From Mucilaginibacter rubeus (lineage in GTDB: Bacteria > Bacteroidota > Bacteroidia > Sphingobacteriales > Sphingobacteriaceae): a DNA stretch of 64,000 bases. This document shows, piece by piece, positions 40,939 to 50,341 of the stretch. Made by a program: the position numbers and the translations under genes. The DNA lies in assembly GCF_003286415.2 (NCBI RefSeq), contig NZ_CP043450.1:4650001-4714000 (forward strand). Reading direction: 5' to 3'. Within the stretch, counting starts at the first letter, position 1. The number at the start of each line of letters is the position of its first letter. The notes beneath the pieces are model-generated. The model saw only the letters and a program-made list of their open reading frames with translations, was not told where the DNA came from and ran no database searches.

Positions 40939-43491
40939 TTAATTAAATCCGCCGGATAAACTCTGAGAAATTGTAAAATGGAACTGGCCTTTATTTGCAT
41001 CCGGTTGTCCCGGTATTTTGTCAAAGCCATAACCATAATCTAACCCAAGTAAGCCAAATATAGGTAAAAATATCCTTGCGCCCACACCTACCGAACGTCT
41101 TACGTTAAACGGATTAAACTGGCTAAACTGGTTCCAGGCGTTACCACCTTCAGCAAAAGCTAACAGGAAGATAGTTGCCGACTGGCTTGCGATAACCGGG
41201 TGACGAAGCTCCAGGGTGTATTTATTGTAGATAGCACTACCGGTGTTGGTATTCTGATTTTCGTTTGAACCTTCAGGCACAATCGAGAAGTTTTGGTAAC
41301 CACGTAAACCGATGATCTCGCTACCCTGTAAAAACTGGTAGCTCTGCATACCGTCGCCACCTAATTTAAAGCGCTCAAACGGTGAAGGACCTACTTCGTG
41401 GTTGTACTGACCAAGGAAACCAAACCTTACCTGCGACATCAATACAAACTTACCTACCAGTTTCGAGAACCATTGCGCATCATATTTAAATTTATAATAC
41501 TCAACAAAGTGGTAACGCTGCTCTGGAGTAGCAATACGGTAGTTGATATTATTAAACAATGAATATGGCGGTGTAGCCTGGATAGTTAGCTTAATGTTTG
41601 AACCCTGTGTTGGGAAAATCGGCGCATCTATCGAGTTACGGGTCAATTCCTGGGTTAACTTGATGTTATAAGAGGTACCGTTTGTAAACAGGTAGCCGGT
41701 ATAGTTATCAAGGCTATAGTGGTCAAAGTTAAGTGAGTAGTTTAACTGGAAATAGTTATCTGGCCATTTTAAACGTTTACCCAATGTAACACCCACACCA
41801 TTAATACGCAGGTTGTTATAGTAAGGGCTTGATTTTGGATAGTACTGACCGGTTGAACTTCCCTGCGTATAAGCTGATAACGCAAAGTAAATTGGTTTTT
41901 TACCACCTAACCATGGTTCAGAGAATGTGAACGAGAAGTTTTGATAAGTACGACCGCTTGACTGTCCCCTTAAGCTCAGTTTTTGACCATCACCTTTTGG
42001 CAGTGGTTTGTAAGCTTTAAGGTGGAAGATATTGCGGATGGAGAAGTTGTTGAAGGTTAAACCTAATGTACCTACCAGCTGGCCACCACCAAAACCACCC
42101 GAAAGCTCGATCTGGTCTGAAGGTTTTTCAACTACGTTATAAACCAGGTCAACAGTACCATCCTGCGGATTGATATTGGTTGGCTTAGGCTCTGTTTTTT
42201 GCTCATCGAAGTTACCCAGCTGACCAATTTCACGCGCACTGCGGATCAATAATTCTTTGTTGAATTTTTGACCTGGCTTAGTCTGGATCTCACGCATTAC
42301 CACTTTATCATTGGTAACATCGTTACCTTTTAACATAACGCGGTTAATAGTATACTGCGGGCCTTCGTAAATCCTAACATCAACATCAACAGTATCATTA
42401 TATACCCTTGTTTGTACCGGATCGGCATTGAAGGTTAAGTAACCGTCATTCAAATAAAGTGATGAAACGTCATCGTTACCCGGGGTTGGGCCACTTAATC
42501 GTTTGTTAAGCTCATCCTCGCTAAATACGTCGCCTTTCTTAACATGGAGGATCCTGTTTAACAGATCAGTATTATATTTAGCATTGCCCGAAAACTTAAC
42601 ATTACCAAAGTAATATTTAGGGCCTTCGTATACTTTAAGTTTTACGTTTACAGTTTCATCATCGTGTTTCCAAACAGAATCGCTCAGGATTTCGGCATCG
42701 CGATATCCCCTGCCCTGCATTTTTTCAATCAGGTTCTGTTTATCTTCTTCGTATTTATCCTGCTTAAATTTCTTTGAGCCAAACAGGTTATACCATTTAC
42801 GCTTGCGGGTTTTACTTAAAAATCCGCGCAGGGTACCTGTTTTAAATGCTTTATTTCCTTCAAAAATAACGTCGTTAATTTTAACCTTGGTCTTTTTATC
42901 GATGGCGACATCCAAAATAACGCTGTTAACATCACCCTGATCTTTACGCTGGGTAATGGTAACTGTAGTATTTAAGAAACCTTTTTCGTTAAAATGCTTT
43001 TTAATAATAGCAGTTGTTGTACTGATGAGGTTTTCGTTTACGATTTTGCCCACGCGGTCGTTCAGTTTTTTCTGAACGTCCTCAATCTCGCCTTTACGAA
43101 TACCGGTCAGGTGCATGCGTGACAAACGCGGACGTTCTGATACAGCAATCTCCAGGTAAACAGTATCCATATTAATTTTGGTGATGTTTAACTGAACATC
43201 ATCAAACAAACCTTGTTGATACAAGGTTTTAATTACCTCGGCATTACGCTCGCCCGGAAGGTTGATACGGTCGCCTTTGGTTAATTTGGATAATTGGATC
43301 AGGATGTCTTTATCAAGATATTTTGCGCCACTAACAGAAATACCACCAATAATATAATCTTTAGGATTAAGATAACTTAAACTATCAGCCGGTATCGATT
43401 TTGACAGTGTAGGCCTCGGCCCGTTGGATATCTGGGCGAAAGCCGTAGTAGCCAAAACCGAGAAAAGAATAGCAAAAAGAAATTTATACAT
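40939..43491 (-). CDS. bamA: Outer-membrane protein assembly factor BamA
   Basis: An 850-residue Omp85 protein: signal peptide MYKFLFAILFSVLATTAFA, about five POTRA repeats (roughly 45-430, e.g. IGGISVSGAKYLDKDILIQL and PQYTINRVMLKGNDVTNDKVVMREI), then a 16-strand barrel (about 470-850). The barrel includes the GLRGY variant of the lid-lock motif (EIIGLRGYQN) and ends GQFHFTISQSLSGGFN. It inserts outer-membrane proteins. It lies in the uppS-bamA-ompH order typical of the phylum. Confidence 0.95.
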   Translation of the reverse strand: MYKFLFAILFSVLATTAFAQISNGPRPTLSKSIPADSLSYLNPKDYIIGGISVSGAKYLDKDILIQLSKLTKGDRINLPGERNAEVIKTLYQQGLFDDVQLNITKINMDTVYLEIAVSERPRLSRMHLTGIRKGEIEDVQKKLNDRVGKIVNENLISTTTAIIKKHFNEKGFLNTTVTITQRKDQGDVNSVILDVAIDKKTKVKINDVIFEGNKAFKTGTLRGFLSKTRKRKWYNLFGSKKFKQDKYEEDKQNLIEKMQGRGYRDAEILSDSVWKHDDETVNVKLKVYEGPKYYFGNVKFSGNAKYNTDLLNRILHVKKGDVFSEDELNKRLSGPTPGNDDVSSLYLNDGYLTFNADPVQTRVYNDTVDVDVRIYEGPQYTINRVMLKGNDVTNDKVVMREIQTKPGQKFNKELLIRSAREIGQLGNFDEQKTEPKPTNINPQDGTVDLVYNVVEKPSDQIELSGGFGGGQLVGTLGLTFNNFSIRNIFHLKAYKPLPKGDGQKLSLRGQSSGRTYQNFSFTFSEPWLGGKKPIYFALSAYTQGSSTGQYYPKSSPYYNNLRINGVGVTLGKRLKWPDNYFQLNYSLNFDHYSLDNYTGYLFTNGTSYNIKLTQELTRNSIDAPIFPTQGSNIKLTIQATPPYSLFNNINYRIATPEQRYHFVEYYKFKYDAQWFSKLVGKFVLMSQVRFGFLGQYNHEVGPSPFERFKLGGDGMQSYQFLQGSEIIGLRGYQNFSIVPEGSNENQNTNTGSAIYNKYTLELRHPVIASQSATIFLLAFAEGGNAWNQFSQFNPFNVRRSVGVGARIFLPIFGLLGLDYGYGFDKIPGQPDANKGQFHFTISQSLSGGFN

Positions 43492-43554
43492 TCGAATATT
43501 TTAGTGGGCTAAAAATAATTTATACAGTTGTTAAAATTTGTTAAAAGTAAAAAT

Positions 43555-44304
43555 TTAGTTCACCTGCTCGCTTGTTAGGCCAAAACGGCGCTCGCGTTTC
43601 TGGAAATCAATCACTGCTTCATACAGGTCCTCCTTCCTGAAATCGGGCCATAATTTAGTTGTAAAATACAACTCGGCGTAGGCAATCTGCCATAATAAAT
43701 AATTACTAATACGGTATTCACCACTGGTTCTGATCAGCAGTTCGGGGTTCGGCATATCGCCGGTAAAAAGGTTTTGCTCAAAAACCTCCTCATTAATATC
43801 GTTCACATCAAGTTCGCCATTTTTTACTTTTATGGCGATATTTTTTGCCGCACTCACAATTTCACGGCGCGAGCTGTAACTCAAAGCCAGCGTAAGCACC
43901 ACGCCGGTATTGCCGGAAGTTGTATCGATAGCACTATTAAGTTCGCGGAGACATTTTTCGGGCAGCATATCCAAATCGCCAATGGCGTTAAGCCTGATGT
44001 TATTTTTCATAAAGCCGGGAACTTCTTTATGAATGGTAGTTACCATCAGCTCCATGATCGCCATAACCTCCAGTTTAGGACGATTCCAGTTTTCGGACGA
44101 AAATGTATATAAGGTGATATATTTAATACCTAACTTATCGGCACCCTCAACAACATCCCTAACAGACGTTACACCGTTGTGATGGCCAAATATTCTTAAT
44201 TTGCCTTTGCCTTTTGCCCAGCGCCCGTTGCCATCCATAATGATAGCCACGTGCTGTGGTAGTTTCGACAAATCAATCTGATCCAAATAATCCATATTAC
44301 TCAT
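43555..44304 (-). CDS. uppS: Isoprenyl transferase (undecaprenyl diphosphate synthase)
   Basis: A 249-residue cis-prenyltransferase making the C55 lipid carrier for cell-wall and glycan synthesis. Asp24 in IIMDGNGRWA binds magnesium; ITLYTFSSENWNRP, ELLIRTSGEYRISNYLLWQIAYAELYFT and WPDF are diagnostic. ATG 44304 is chosen over a TTG two codons earlier. A 63-bp gap separates it from bamA. Confidence 0.95.
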   Translation of the reverse strand: MSNMDYLDQIDLSKLPQHVAIIMDGNGRWAKGKGKLRIFGHHNGVTSVRDVVEGADKLGIKYITLYTFSSENWNRPKLEVMAIMELMVTTIHKEVPGFMKNNIRLNAIGDLDMLPEKCLRELNSAIDTTSGNTGVVLTLALSYSSRREIVSAAKNIAIKVKNGELDVNDINEEVFEQNLFTGDMPNPELLIRTSGEYRISNYLLWQIAYAELYFTTKLWPDFRKEDLYEAVIDFQKRERRFGLTSEQVN

Positions 44305-44667
44305 TATCAAAAACCACCCCGTACAAACACACTTGTGTAAAATTTTCCATCAATACTTATGGTCTGCTATATTCGGTTGTTAGACTAATCAATTAAAATT
44401 AACCCGCATCTGCCATTTTTACCACGCAAATTGACGGATTTTTCAGGGTACAAAGGTAAAACTTACTTTGTATTTTTTTAGTATCCCGCACTAAAAGAAA
44501 ATGTTATTGCGAATAATACATTAAAACAAGCTAAACAGCTATAAAAACCATCATTTTTCGTAATATTTAGAATAAAATAAAAAACCGGCGGCCACTATCT
44601 GTTTGATAATGAAAGCCGCCGGCCATGAAAAGCTACCTGTAAATTTGCTTACAATAGCGTTACACTA
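44305..44667. other. 363-bp gap between exbD and uppS
   Basis: It holds the exbD terminator at its right end and about 270 bp of AT-rich sequence that should include the promoter of the uppS-bamA-ompH operon. I see no gene and no perfect TAnnTTTG on the minus strand close to the uppS start. Confidence 0.5.
44578..44623 (-). terminator. Intrinsic terminator of exbD
   Basis: On the minus strand CCGGCGGC and GCCGCCGG form the stem base around a 21-base loop region, followed by TTTTTTATTTT. It lies about 45 bp past the exbD stop. Confidence 0.85.
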
Positions 44668-45186
44668 TTATATTCCTTTTTGTTTAAGCGCGTCAACGTC
44701 TTCGGGTTTAATATCAACTATGGCATATTGCTGGATGCCGGTAATAGCCAGCTCATCAAGTGTACTCACCAAATTACTGTATTGCGATTTATCGCCGGGC
44801 TTTACCAACACAATCATGGATTTTCCTGTTTTATCACGTACCTTTTTATTTACATCGATAAGGGCTTTGCGAATACCATCGGCTTTAAAATCTGTTATAG
44901 AAGGCGCGATAATCGGATTTTTGAGTTCGCCTAAAAAGTACATTGCCTTATTATTCTTACCCAGGCATACGGTTAAGGTACGACTGGCCCCCACCGGTTC
45001 ACTTTGCTCCCCTACCGGCATAGCCAGGTCCATCGCCTTTGATTTGGCCAGGGTGGTTGTCATAATAAAAAAGGTAATGAGCAGGAATGCCAGATCGACC
45101 ATTGCAGTAAGATCAACACGGGCGTTCATTTTTTTGCATTTGTGTTTTCCGCCACCATTTTGGGGAGATGAATTTAATTCGGCCAT
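44668..45186 (-). CDS. ExbD/TolR-family biopolymer transport protein
   Basis: A 172-residue inner-membrane protein. After a basic 20-residue N-terminus, RVDLTAMVDLAFLLITFFIMTTTL is the single membrane helix with the proton-path aspartate of ExbD/TolR (Asp in AMVDLAF). The remainder is periplasmic. ExbD works with ExbB and TonB, or TolQ, to energise outer-membrane processes. No exbB, tolQ or tonB gene is adjacent, and it has its own terminator, so it is a solitary unit inserted in the nadK-uppS block. Confidence 0.9.
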   Translation of the reverse strand: MAELNSSPQNGGGKHKCKKMNARVDLTAMVDLAFLLITFFIMTTTLAKSKAMDLAMPVGEQSEPVGASRTLTVCLGKNNKAMYFLGELKNPIIAPSITDFKADGIRKALIDVNKKVRDKTGKSMIVLVKPGDKSQYSNLVSTLDELAITGIQQYAIVDIKPEDVDALKQKGI

Positions 45187-45360
45187 GACTTTAAGATTTA
45201 AGGTTAATAATTAATCACAATACTAAACTACAAAACACAACACATAAACAGAATTAAATATTGTATTTTAATTAAAAAACGAATTAAATATTGTTTTATT
45301 ATTAAAAAAGGCACAATAATTCCAAGACGGGTTTATGCTGTAACCGAGAGACTTAGCCTA

Positions 45361-46146
45361 TTAGAAGTAACAATTGGCGGTTACGAAAGTAAATGAAATG
45401 GTAAAATTGAGAAAAAAGTAAGTATCATGCGATTTAAAATCGCCGCGTTGGGAGCCAACAGTGCCGGTATAAACGCCGGTCTTTTCACCCGAGCGGTCAG
45501 AAAGTACAGCAGCAAGCGCACTCATTTTGGTTTTATCGGCGTATACCCCACTTACATCGTCAAGATAATCGGTAAAGGCATAGCGATATCCCATATCGGC
45601 CATGATCGTAAATTTACCTGAAAGGTTGTACTTAATACCTAAACCGTAAGGAATCACAACGGTATTGTTGCCATATGGTTTTAGCTGCCCCTCTGTTTTA
45701 AGCTGCCTTAAGCCAACTTCCCGACCATGATAACCCTGCGCCCTGGGGGCATAAGATGCTACGCCTATACCTGTAAATATATAGGGTGTATATTTATTTC
45801 GTCCTGCATCAGGAATATAATTCATGAAGTTAAATTCGCCTGTAAGGCTAACCTCCCGTAGCTGATCTTTAAAATTGAGGTTGCGTTCGCGAAACTGAGC
45901 ATAGCCGGAGCGATTGTCATAAGCAGCGATGGTGCCAACGCCAATATTAAGCTTAGCCGAAAAATAGCCGTCGAAATTTCTTTTACCAAATATGCCTGCT
46001 GATACACCGCTTATTTTAACAGGGTTATTGGGGTTAAGATCCCCAATATAACCCGCGCCACCTATCGAGCCGCCTATTTCCCAGGTTTGGGCCTGCAGCT
46101 GACAAGTAAAAAACAAGAATATAGCTAAAAGTAAATATTTAGGCAT
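45361..46146 (-). CDS. DUF6089-type outer-membrane beta-barrel protein
   Basis: A 261-residue protein with signal peptide MPKYLLLAIFLFFTCQLQAQ and an alternating-hydrophobic barrel: EIGGSIGGAGYIGDLNPNNPVKISGVSAGIFGKRNF is characteristic of the DUF6089 family of Bacteroidota, found between nadK and uppS in many genomes. It ends with a phenylalanine-rich strand (FFLNFTISFTFVTANCYF). The function is not known; the conserved position beside bamA suggests a role in outer-membrane assembly. It starts 9 bp after nadK ends. Confidence 0.85.
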   Translation of the reverse strand: MPKYLLLAIFLFFTCQLQAQTWEIGGSIGGAGYIGDLNPNNPVKISGVSAGIFGKRNFDGYFSAKLNIGVGTIAAYDNRSGYAQFRERNLNFKDQLREVSLTGEFNFMNYIPDAGRNKYTPYIFTGIGVASYAPRAQGYHGREVGLRQLKTEGQLKPYGNNTVVIPYGLGIKYNLSGKFTIMADMGYRYAFTDYLDDVSGVYADKTKMSALAAVLSDRSGEKTGVYTGTVGSQRGDFKSHDTYFFLNFTISFTFVTANCYF

Positions 46147-46155
46147 TAATCAAAT

Positions 46156-47037
46156 TTAGTAGTTACGGGCGTCAAGGCCCCAAAGCAATTTATTTCTTAA
46201 CGTAGTTAAATAACTTTCATTACTAAGCCGTATTAAATTTAACTGAAAACTGGCTTTTTGTACATGAAATTTAACTGTTTGATCTAAAACTTCTGTCCGC
46301 GAATCGCATGAAATAATATAATTGGCACTCCGGCTTTCAACCTCGAAGCAAAGCTTGCTGGTATCCGGGATCACTATAGGCCGCACGTTAAGGTTATGCG
46401 GTGATACCGGGGTTACCACAATACTGTTTGACTGCGGGAAAATAATAGGCCCACCGCAACTTAAAGAATAAGCTGTTGAGCCGGTTGATGTAGAAATAAT
46501 AAGCCCGTCGCCCCAGTACGAATTTAAAAACTCATCATTTAAAAACACGTGGGTTATGATCATGGCGGCATCATCGCGCTTATGAATAGTTATATCATTA
46601 AGGGCGAAATTATTACTGCCAAAAACGTTAGGATTGGAGTCGACAGTGAGTAGCTCCCGGCAGTCGCAGGTAAATTGCCTGTTCACTACAGCATGAATTG
46701 CTGCGGTAATATCACTTTTGTTAACACTGGCCAAAAAACCAAGACGCCCAAAGTTGATACCTATAACGGGAATCCCTGAATCGCGGATCAAGGTAACCGT
46801 ATCAAGCAGGGTTCCGTCACCGCCAAGCGTAATAAAAATATCAATAAAGCCTTTTAAAGTTTCGGCCGGGCGCAGTACTTTATATTGTACCGTGGTTAGC
46901 TTATCCTGCAAATATTCGTGAAGTTGCTGGTGTACATAAATATCAACACCGTGCTGTGCAAGGCTATCAAAAACCTGCTGTATAAAAGGTAAAACAGATG
47001 GCTCATTAAAGGGCCTGCCGTAAACTGCTATTTTCAT
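46156..47037 (-). CDS. nadK: NAD kinase
   Basis: A 293-residue kinase that phosphorylates NAD to NADP. The GGDGT motif is in FITLGGDGTLLDTV, followed by GINFGRLGFLA, NDITIHK and STSTGSTAYSLSCGGPI, all diagnostic. It precedes DUF6089 by 9 bp on the same strand. The upstream region is divergent from the PAS-LuxR regulator. Confidence 0.96.
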   Translation of the reverse strand: MKIAVYGRPFNEPSVLPFIQQVFDSLAQHGVDIYVHQQLHEYLQDKLTTVQYKVLRPAETLKGFIDIFITLGGDGTLLDTVTLIRDSGIPVIGINFGRLGFLASVNKSDITAAIHAVVNRQFTCDCRELLTVDSNPNVFGSNNFALNDITIHKRDDAAMIITHVFLNDEFLNSYWGDGLIISTSTGSTAYSLSCGGPIIFPQSNSIVVTPVSPHNLNVRPIVIPDTSKLCFEVESRSANYIISCDSRTEVLDQTVKFHVQKASFQLNLIRLSNESYLTTLRNKLLWGLDARNY

Positions 47038-47310
47038 TTTTTAAAAAAGCGAATATCGAACTTTGAAAGTACATTAATGCAGCAAGGCATAAATAATTAA
47101 TACCGGCACAACCCTTTCGCTCCAATTACCTCCTGATTTGCCTGTTATATAATCTATACCACTATAAGGACAAACCCCATGCTATTGTTTGCTTATATTT
47201 CCGAATAAGGCCTTTTTAATTGCTTTAACAGATAAATAACTTCAAAGTAAAATAATTAAGTTTAACTATTTTGGCCTATCTTACAGAGATTAAACAACGG
47301 TTATTTATAG

Positions 47311-47973
47311 ATGGATCAAACCTTTACCCAAAAATTATCCAATATACAGTCAATTGCAGATGAGCTTCCCTCCGCCCTGATAATACATGAGGTTGAAACA
47401 TTGCAAATAGTATATATGAACAGTGTAGGCCTTAATATATTGGGTACAACGCTTGACGAGCTAAAGGCCATGGGGCCGGAAACCTATCACATAAAATATT
47501 TCAACACTGAAGATAGCGACGAATATGTGCCTAAAATATTACATCTTATAAAAAGCCGCACCCAGGAACATATATCTTATTTTCAGCAGGCCCGCGCCTC
47601 ACAACATGCAGAATGGCAGCTTTTTGTTAGTACTACTAACGTTTTTGCCCGAAATGAAGCCGGTGATGCCACCCATATCTTAACTTTAGCCAGTATGCTG
47701 GATCCCGTTCATCACATTACTACCAAAGTGAACCGCCTGATGGACGATATTTCTTTTTTAAGGCAAAACAACCTACTGTTTTTAACCCTTACCCGGCGCG
47801 AGAAAGAAGTACTAAAATACATTGCCATGGGCATGAGCTCGGCAGAGATAGGCGCCAAACTATTCATTGCCCCGGCCACCGCCGAAACTCATCGTAAAAA
47901 TATCAAGAACAAACTGCGGTTAAAAAATCATTATGATGCCGTGCGGTTTGCACAAGCTTATAATTTAGTCTGA
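47311..47973 (+). CDS. PAS-domain LuxR-type transcriptional regulator
   Basis: A 220-residue DNA-binding protein. Residues 14-140 form a PAS-like sensor (PSALIIHEVETLQIVYMNSVGLNILGTTLDELKAMG), and 155-215 the LuxR helix-turn-helix (LTRREKEVLKYIAMGMSSAEIGAKLFIAPATAETHRKNIKNKL). There is no signal peptide or phosphorylatable receiver domain, so it probably senses a ligand or redox signal in the cytoplasm. Targets unknown. It is monocistronic and converges on the CBS gene. Confidence 0.9.
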   Translation: MDQTFTQKLSNIQSIADELPSALIIHEVETLQIVYMNSVGLNILGTTLDELKAMGPETYHIKYFNTEDSDEYVPKILHLIKSRTQEHISYFQQARASQHAEWQLFVSTTNVFARNEAGDATHILTLASMLDPVHHITTKVNRLMDDISFLRQNNLLFLTLTRREKEVLKYIAMGMSSAEIGAKLFIAPATAETHRKNIKNKLRLKNHYDAVRFAQAYNLV

Positions 47974-47987
47974 AGCCCTAAGTTGGG

Positions 47988-48078
47988 AGTCTTAAGTTCT
48001 AAGTTGAAATCTGAGTAAAAAAGGCAATAGTTTAAATTGCGTAAAAAGACATGTACGCGCGACTCATGACTTAAGACT
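47988..48078. repeat. Inverted repeat between LuxR-type and CBS genes
   Basis: AGTCTTAAGT (47988-47997) and ACTTAAGACT (48069-48078) are perfect reverse complements, with further CTTAAG and AAGTT words around them. It fills the 116-bp convergent gap. Confidence 0.6.
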
Positions 48079-48089
48079 TAAGCTTAAGT

Positions 48090-48752
48090 CTACAAATTAA
48101 GGTAATTCATGAGCGAATCATATCTGTCGCGGGCGGTATCGTTGATATCTTTATGATTGAAGGTAGCTTTGATATCATATTCATACCTCAGGAAACTGGC
48201 TACAATGCCTGAAATATCCTGCTTATTGATTTTAAGCGTAACCTCCATTCGGGTTGAATCCGGAAAAGCCTGAACGTAGGAGCTCAGGATCTGCGCATTA
48301 TCTGACTCAACTATCTGAGCCATGTGCGCCAGCGAATTATTTTTATTATTAATCTCGAGCACAATGATCCCTCCCGGCTGTGCTACCGAGGTTATCTGTG
48401 CAAAATATTCTGTAATAGCGTTTATAGATATCAGGCCAAGGTAATTGCTTTTGGCATCAAGTACCGGTACTACAGTAAGCTGCTGTTCATAAAACAAGCG
48501 GATAACATCATAGATGTGCTGATCTTCCAGTACGTACGGATTCACCAGCGAAAGTGCCAATGATCCTATTGGTGCCTGGTAATCGCTTTCGCCTATAAGG
48601 TCATCCTCGGCAAGCAAGCCTAAAAACTGCTCTTCATTTACAATAGGCAAATGCCTGAGGCGAAACTCAACCATACGGTCCAGCACTTTCTGAATGGTAT
48701 CAGAGGTGTGTACCGGTGGTATCGAGTCAGCTATCAGGTCAAGTGCTATCAT
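48090..48752 (-). CDS. CBS-domain protein
   Basis: A 220-residue protein with two CBS motifs (residues 1-60: DSIPPVHTSDTIQKVLDRMVEFRLRHLPIVNEEQFLGLLAEDDL; 70-125: EDQHIYDVIRLFYEQQLTVVPVLDAKSNYLGLISINAI), then a region resembling an ACT-type fold (GIIVLEINNKNNSLAHMAQIVE). CBS pairs usually bind adenine nucleotides. The stop of this gene abuts the hydrolase region: the alpha/beta hydrolase gene ends 1 bp before its ATG, so the two should be coupled. A CBS protein is often found beside nadK in this phylum. Confidence 0.88.
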   Translation of the reverse strand: MIALDLIADSIPPVHTSDTIQKVLDRMVEFRLRHLPIVNEEQFLGLLAEDDLIGESDYQAPIGSLALSLVNPYVLEDQHIYDVIRLFYEQQLTVVPVLDAKSNYLGLISINAITEYFAQITSVAQPGGIIVLEINNKNNSLAHMAQIVESDNAQILSSYVQAFPDSTRMEVTLKINKQDISGIVASFLRYEYDIKATFNHKDINDTARDRYDSLMNYLNL

Positions 48753-49526
48753 CTACGCATTTACTTTGGTCTCTAATTTAGTTAAAAACTGTTTAAGTAA
48801 AACATTAAATTCTTCAGGATGCTCCATCATTGGGGCATGACCGCATTTATCAATCCAATGCAGCTCTGAATCCGGAAGCAGTTCGTTAAATTCAACAGCT
48901 ACCTCTGGCGGCGTGATTTTATCGTTACGGCCCCAGATCAAAGATACCGGGATAGTGATCTTATGCAGATCTTTTTTCATATTGTGCCTGATGGCCGATT
49001 TTGCCATCGCCAGCAAGCGGATCACTTTATGCCTGTCGTTAATGGTCTGGAAAACATCCTGCACCAGATCATCAGTAGCTATAGCCGGATCGTAGAAAGT
49101 GAACTGCACTTTTTCGCGCACAAAATCAATGCTCTCCCTACGCGGAAATGAACCACCAAAGGCGTTTTCGTATAGGCCCGAACTTCCGGTTAAAACCAAT
49201 GCTTTTATATTTTCGGGATGTGTAGTTAAATAAACCAGTGCCACATGTCCGCCAAGCGAATTACCCAGCAAAGTAATATTACTAAGCTTTTTAAATTTTA
49301 TAAACTTATGTACAAATTTCGATAAACTTTTTACCCCGGTGCTGATCAGCGGCATGTCGTAAACCGGCAATATGGGAATGATAACCCTGTATCTTGATTT
49401 AAATTCATTGATAACGCCATCCCAATTGCTCAGCGCCCCCATTAAACCATGCAGTAGTAACAGCACTTCTCCTTCGCCCTCATCGATGTAACTAAAACCG
49501 TGTTCCTCTTTAAGCACGAACTCCAT
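48753..49526 (-). CDS. Alpha/beta hydrolase
   Basis: A 257-residue cytoplasmic hydrolase. The oxyanion region HGLMGALSNWDGV, nucleophile Ser90 (LLGNSLGGH), Asp202 (WGRNDKITPP) and His230 (DKCGHAPMMEHPEEF) complete a catalytic triad. It could be an esterase, MhpC-like C-C hydrolase or lipase; the substrate is undetermined. It is immediately upstream of the CBS gene with no gap. Confidence 0.9.
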   Translation of the reverse strand: MEFVLKEEHGFSYIDEGEGEVLLLLHGLMGALSNWDGVINEFKSRYRVIIPILPVYDMPLISTGVKSLSKFVHKFIKFKKLSNITLLGNSLGGHVALVYLTTHPENIKALVLTGSSGLYENAFGGSFPRRESIDFVREKVQFTFYDPAIATDDLVQDVFQTINDRHKVIRLLAMAKSAIRHNMKKDLHKITIPVSLIWGRNDKITPPEVAVEFNELLPDSELHWIDKCGHAPMMEHPEEFNVLLKQFLTKLETKVNA

Positions 49527-49743
49527 ATAAATATCAAAAATTAATTTTCTAAATTATCCTATACCAAAATCACTTTCAGTATAAATTCCCGTTATTCCGC
49601 TGTAAAATTAGTTTATTACTAACGGCATTTAGCAAGTATAGTAATTATTTATCAATGTAGTAATGTTAAGCTTTTATTAAACAAGTTAACATTAAAACAA
49701 CATAAACATTTAAAAAGCTCAGTAATAATTAAATGCTGATAGC

Positions 49744-50193
49744 TTAGCCCAGCAACTGTTTAACCACCTCTGATATTGTTTTACCATCGGCTTTGCCCGC
49801 AAGTTCTTTACTGGCCATACCCATTACGCGGCCCATATCTTTTACCGATGTAGCGCCTATCCTGCCAATGAGTTCTTCAAGATAACCTTCAATTTCAAAC
49901 TTGCTCATTTGTTGCGGAAGGTACTCTTCAATAACCAGCATTTCGGCTATCTCAACCTGGTAAAGGTCTTCGCGGTTTTGTTCTTTATAAATATCTGCCG
50001 ACTCTTTACGCTGTTTTACCAGCTTTTGTAATACTTTGATCTCCGCGTCTTCGGTAAGTTCATCAGCAGCACCTTTTTCGGTTTTAGCCAATAACAATGC
50101 CGATTTAATGGCGCGTAAGCCCTGTAAACGATCTGCCTGCTTAGCAAGCATAGCCAGTTTAATGTCCTGGTCTATTTGTGTAATTAATGACAT
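49744..50193 (-). CDS. GatB/YqeY-domain protein
   Basis: A 149-residue helical protein of the YqeY family: IKLAMLAKQADRLQGLRAIKSALLLAKTEKG and LPQQMSKFEIEGYLEELIGRIGATSVKDMGRVMGMASKELAGKADGKTISEVVKQLL. The family is related to the tRNA-binding C-terminal domain of GatB; its role is not settled. I start at ATG 50193; the frame extends 13 codons further upstream but the family N-terminus is MSLITQIDQDIK. Confidence 0.9.
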   Translation of the reverse strand: MSLITQIDQDIKLAMLAKQADRLQGLRAIKSALLLAKTEKGAADELTEDAEIKVLQKLVKQRKESADIYKEQNREDLYQVEIAEMLVIEEYLPQQMSKFEIEGYLEELIGRIGATSVKDMGRVMGMASKELAGKADGKTISEVVKQLLG

Positions 50194-50237
50194 ATCTTTA
50201 ATTAGTGAGTTGTTTTTGATGTGCAACTTCAAGTGTG

Positions 50238-50328
50238 CAGATTTCAGATGTGCAGGTTATTATAGTCTGCATTTTCAAATCTTCAAATTAGCAAATTATC
50301 AAATAAAAATCTGCACATCTGAAATCTG
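50238..50328. repeat. Inverted repeat between SDR and yqeY genes
   Basis: CAGATTTCAGATGTGCAG (50238-50255) and CTGCACATCTGAAATCTG (50311-50328) are perfect 18-base reverse complements. Similar TGCACATCT words recur at about 60351-60408 in another intergenic gap. Confidence 0.7.
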
Positions 50329-50341
50329 AACATCTACGAAT

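Noticed and set aside
44603..45214. 203-residue plus-strand frame opposite exbD
   Set aside because: It is antisense to a clear ExbD gene and carries no family resemblance.
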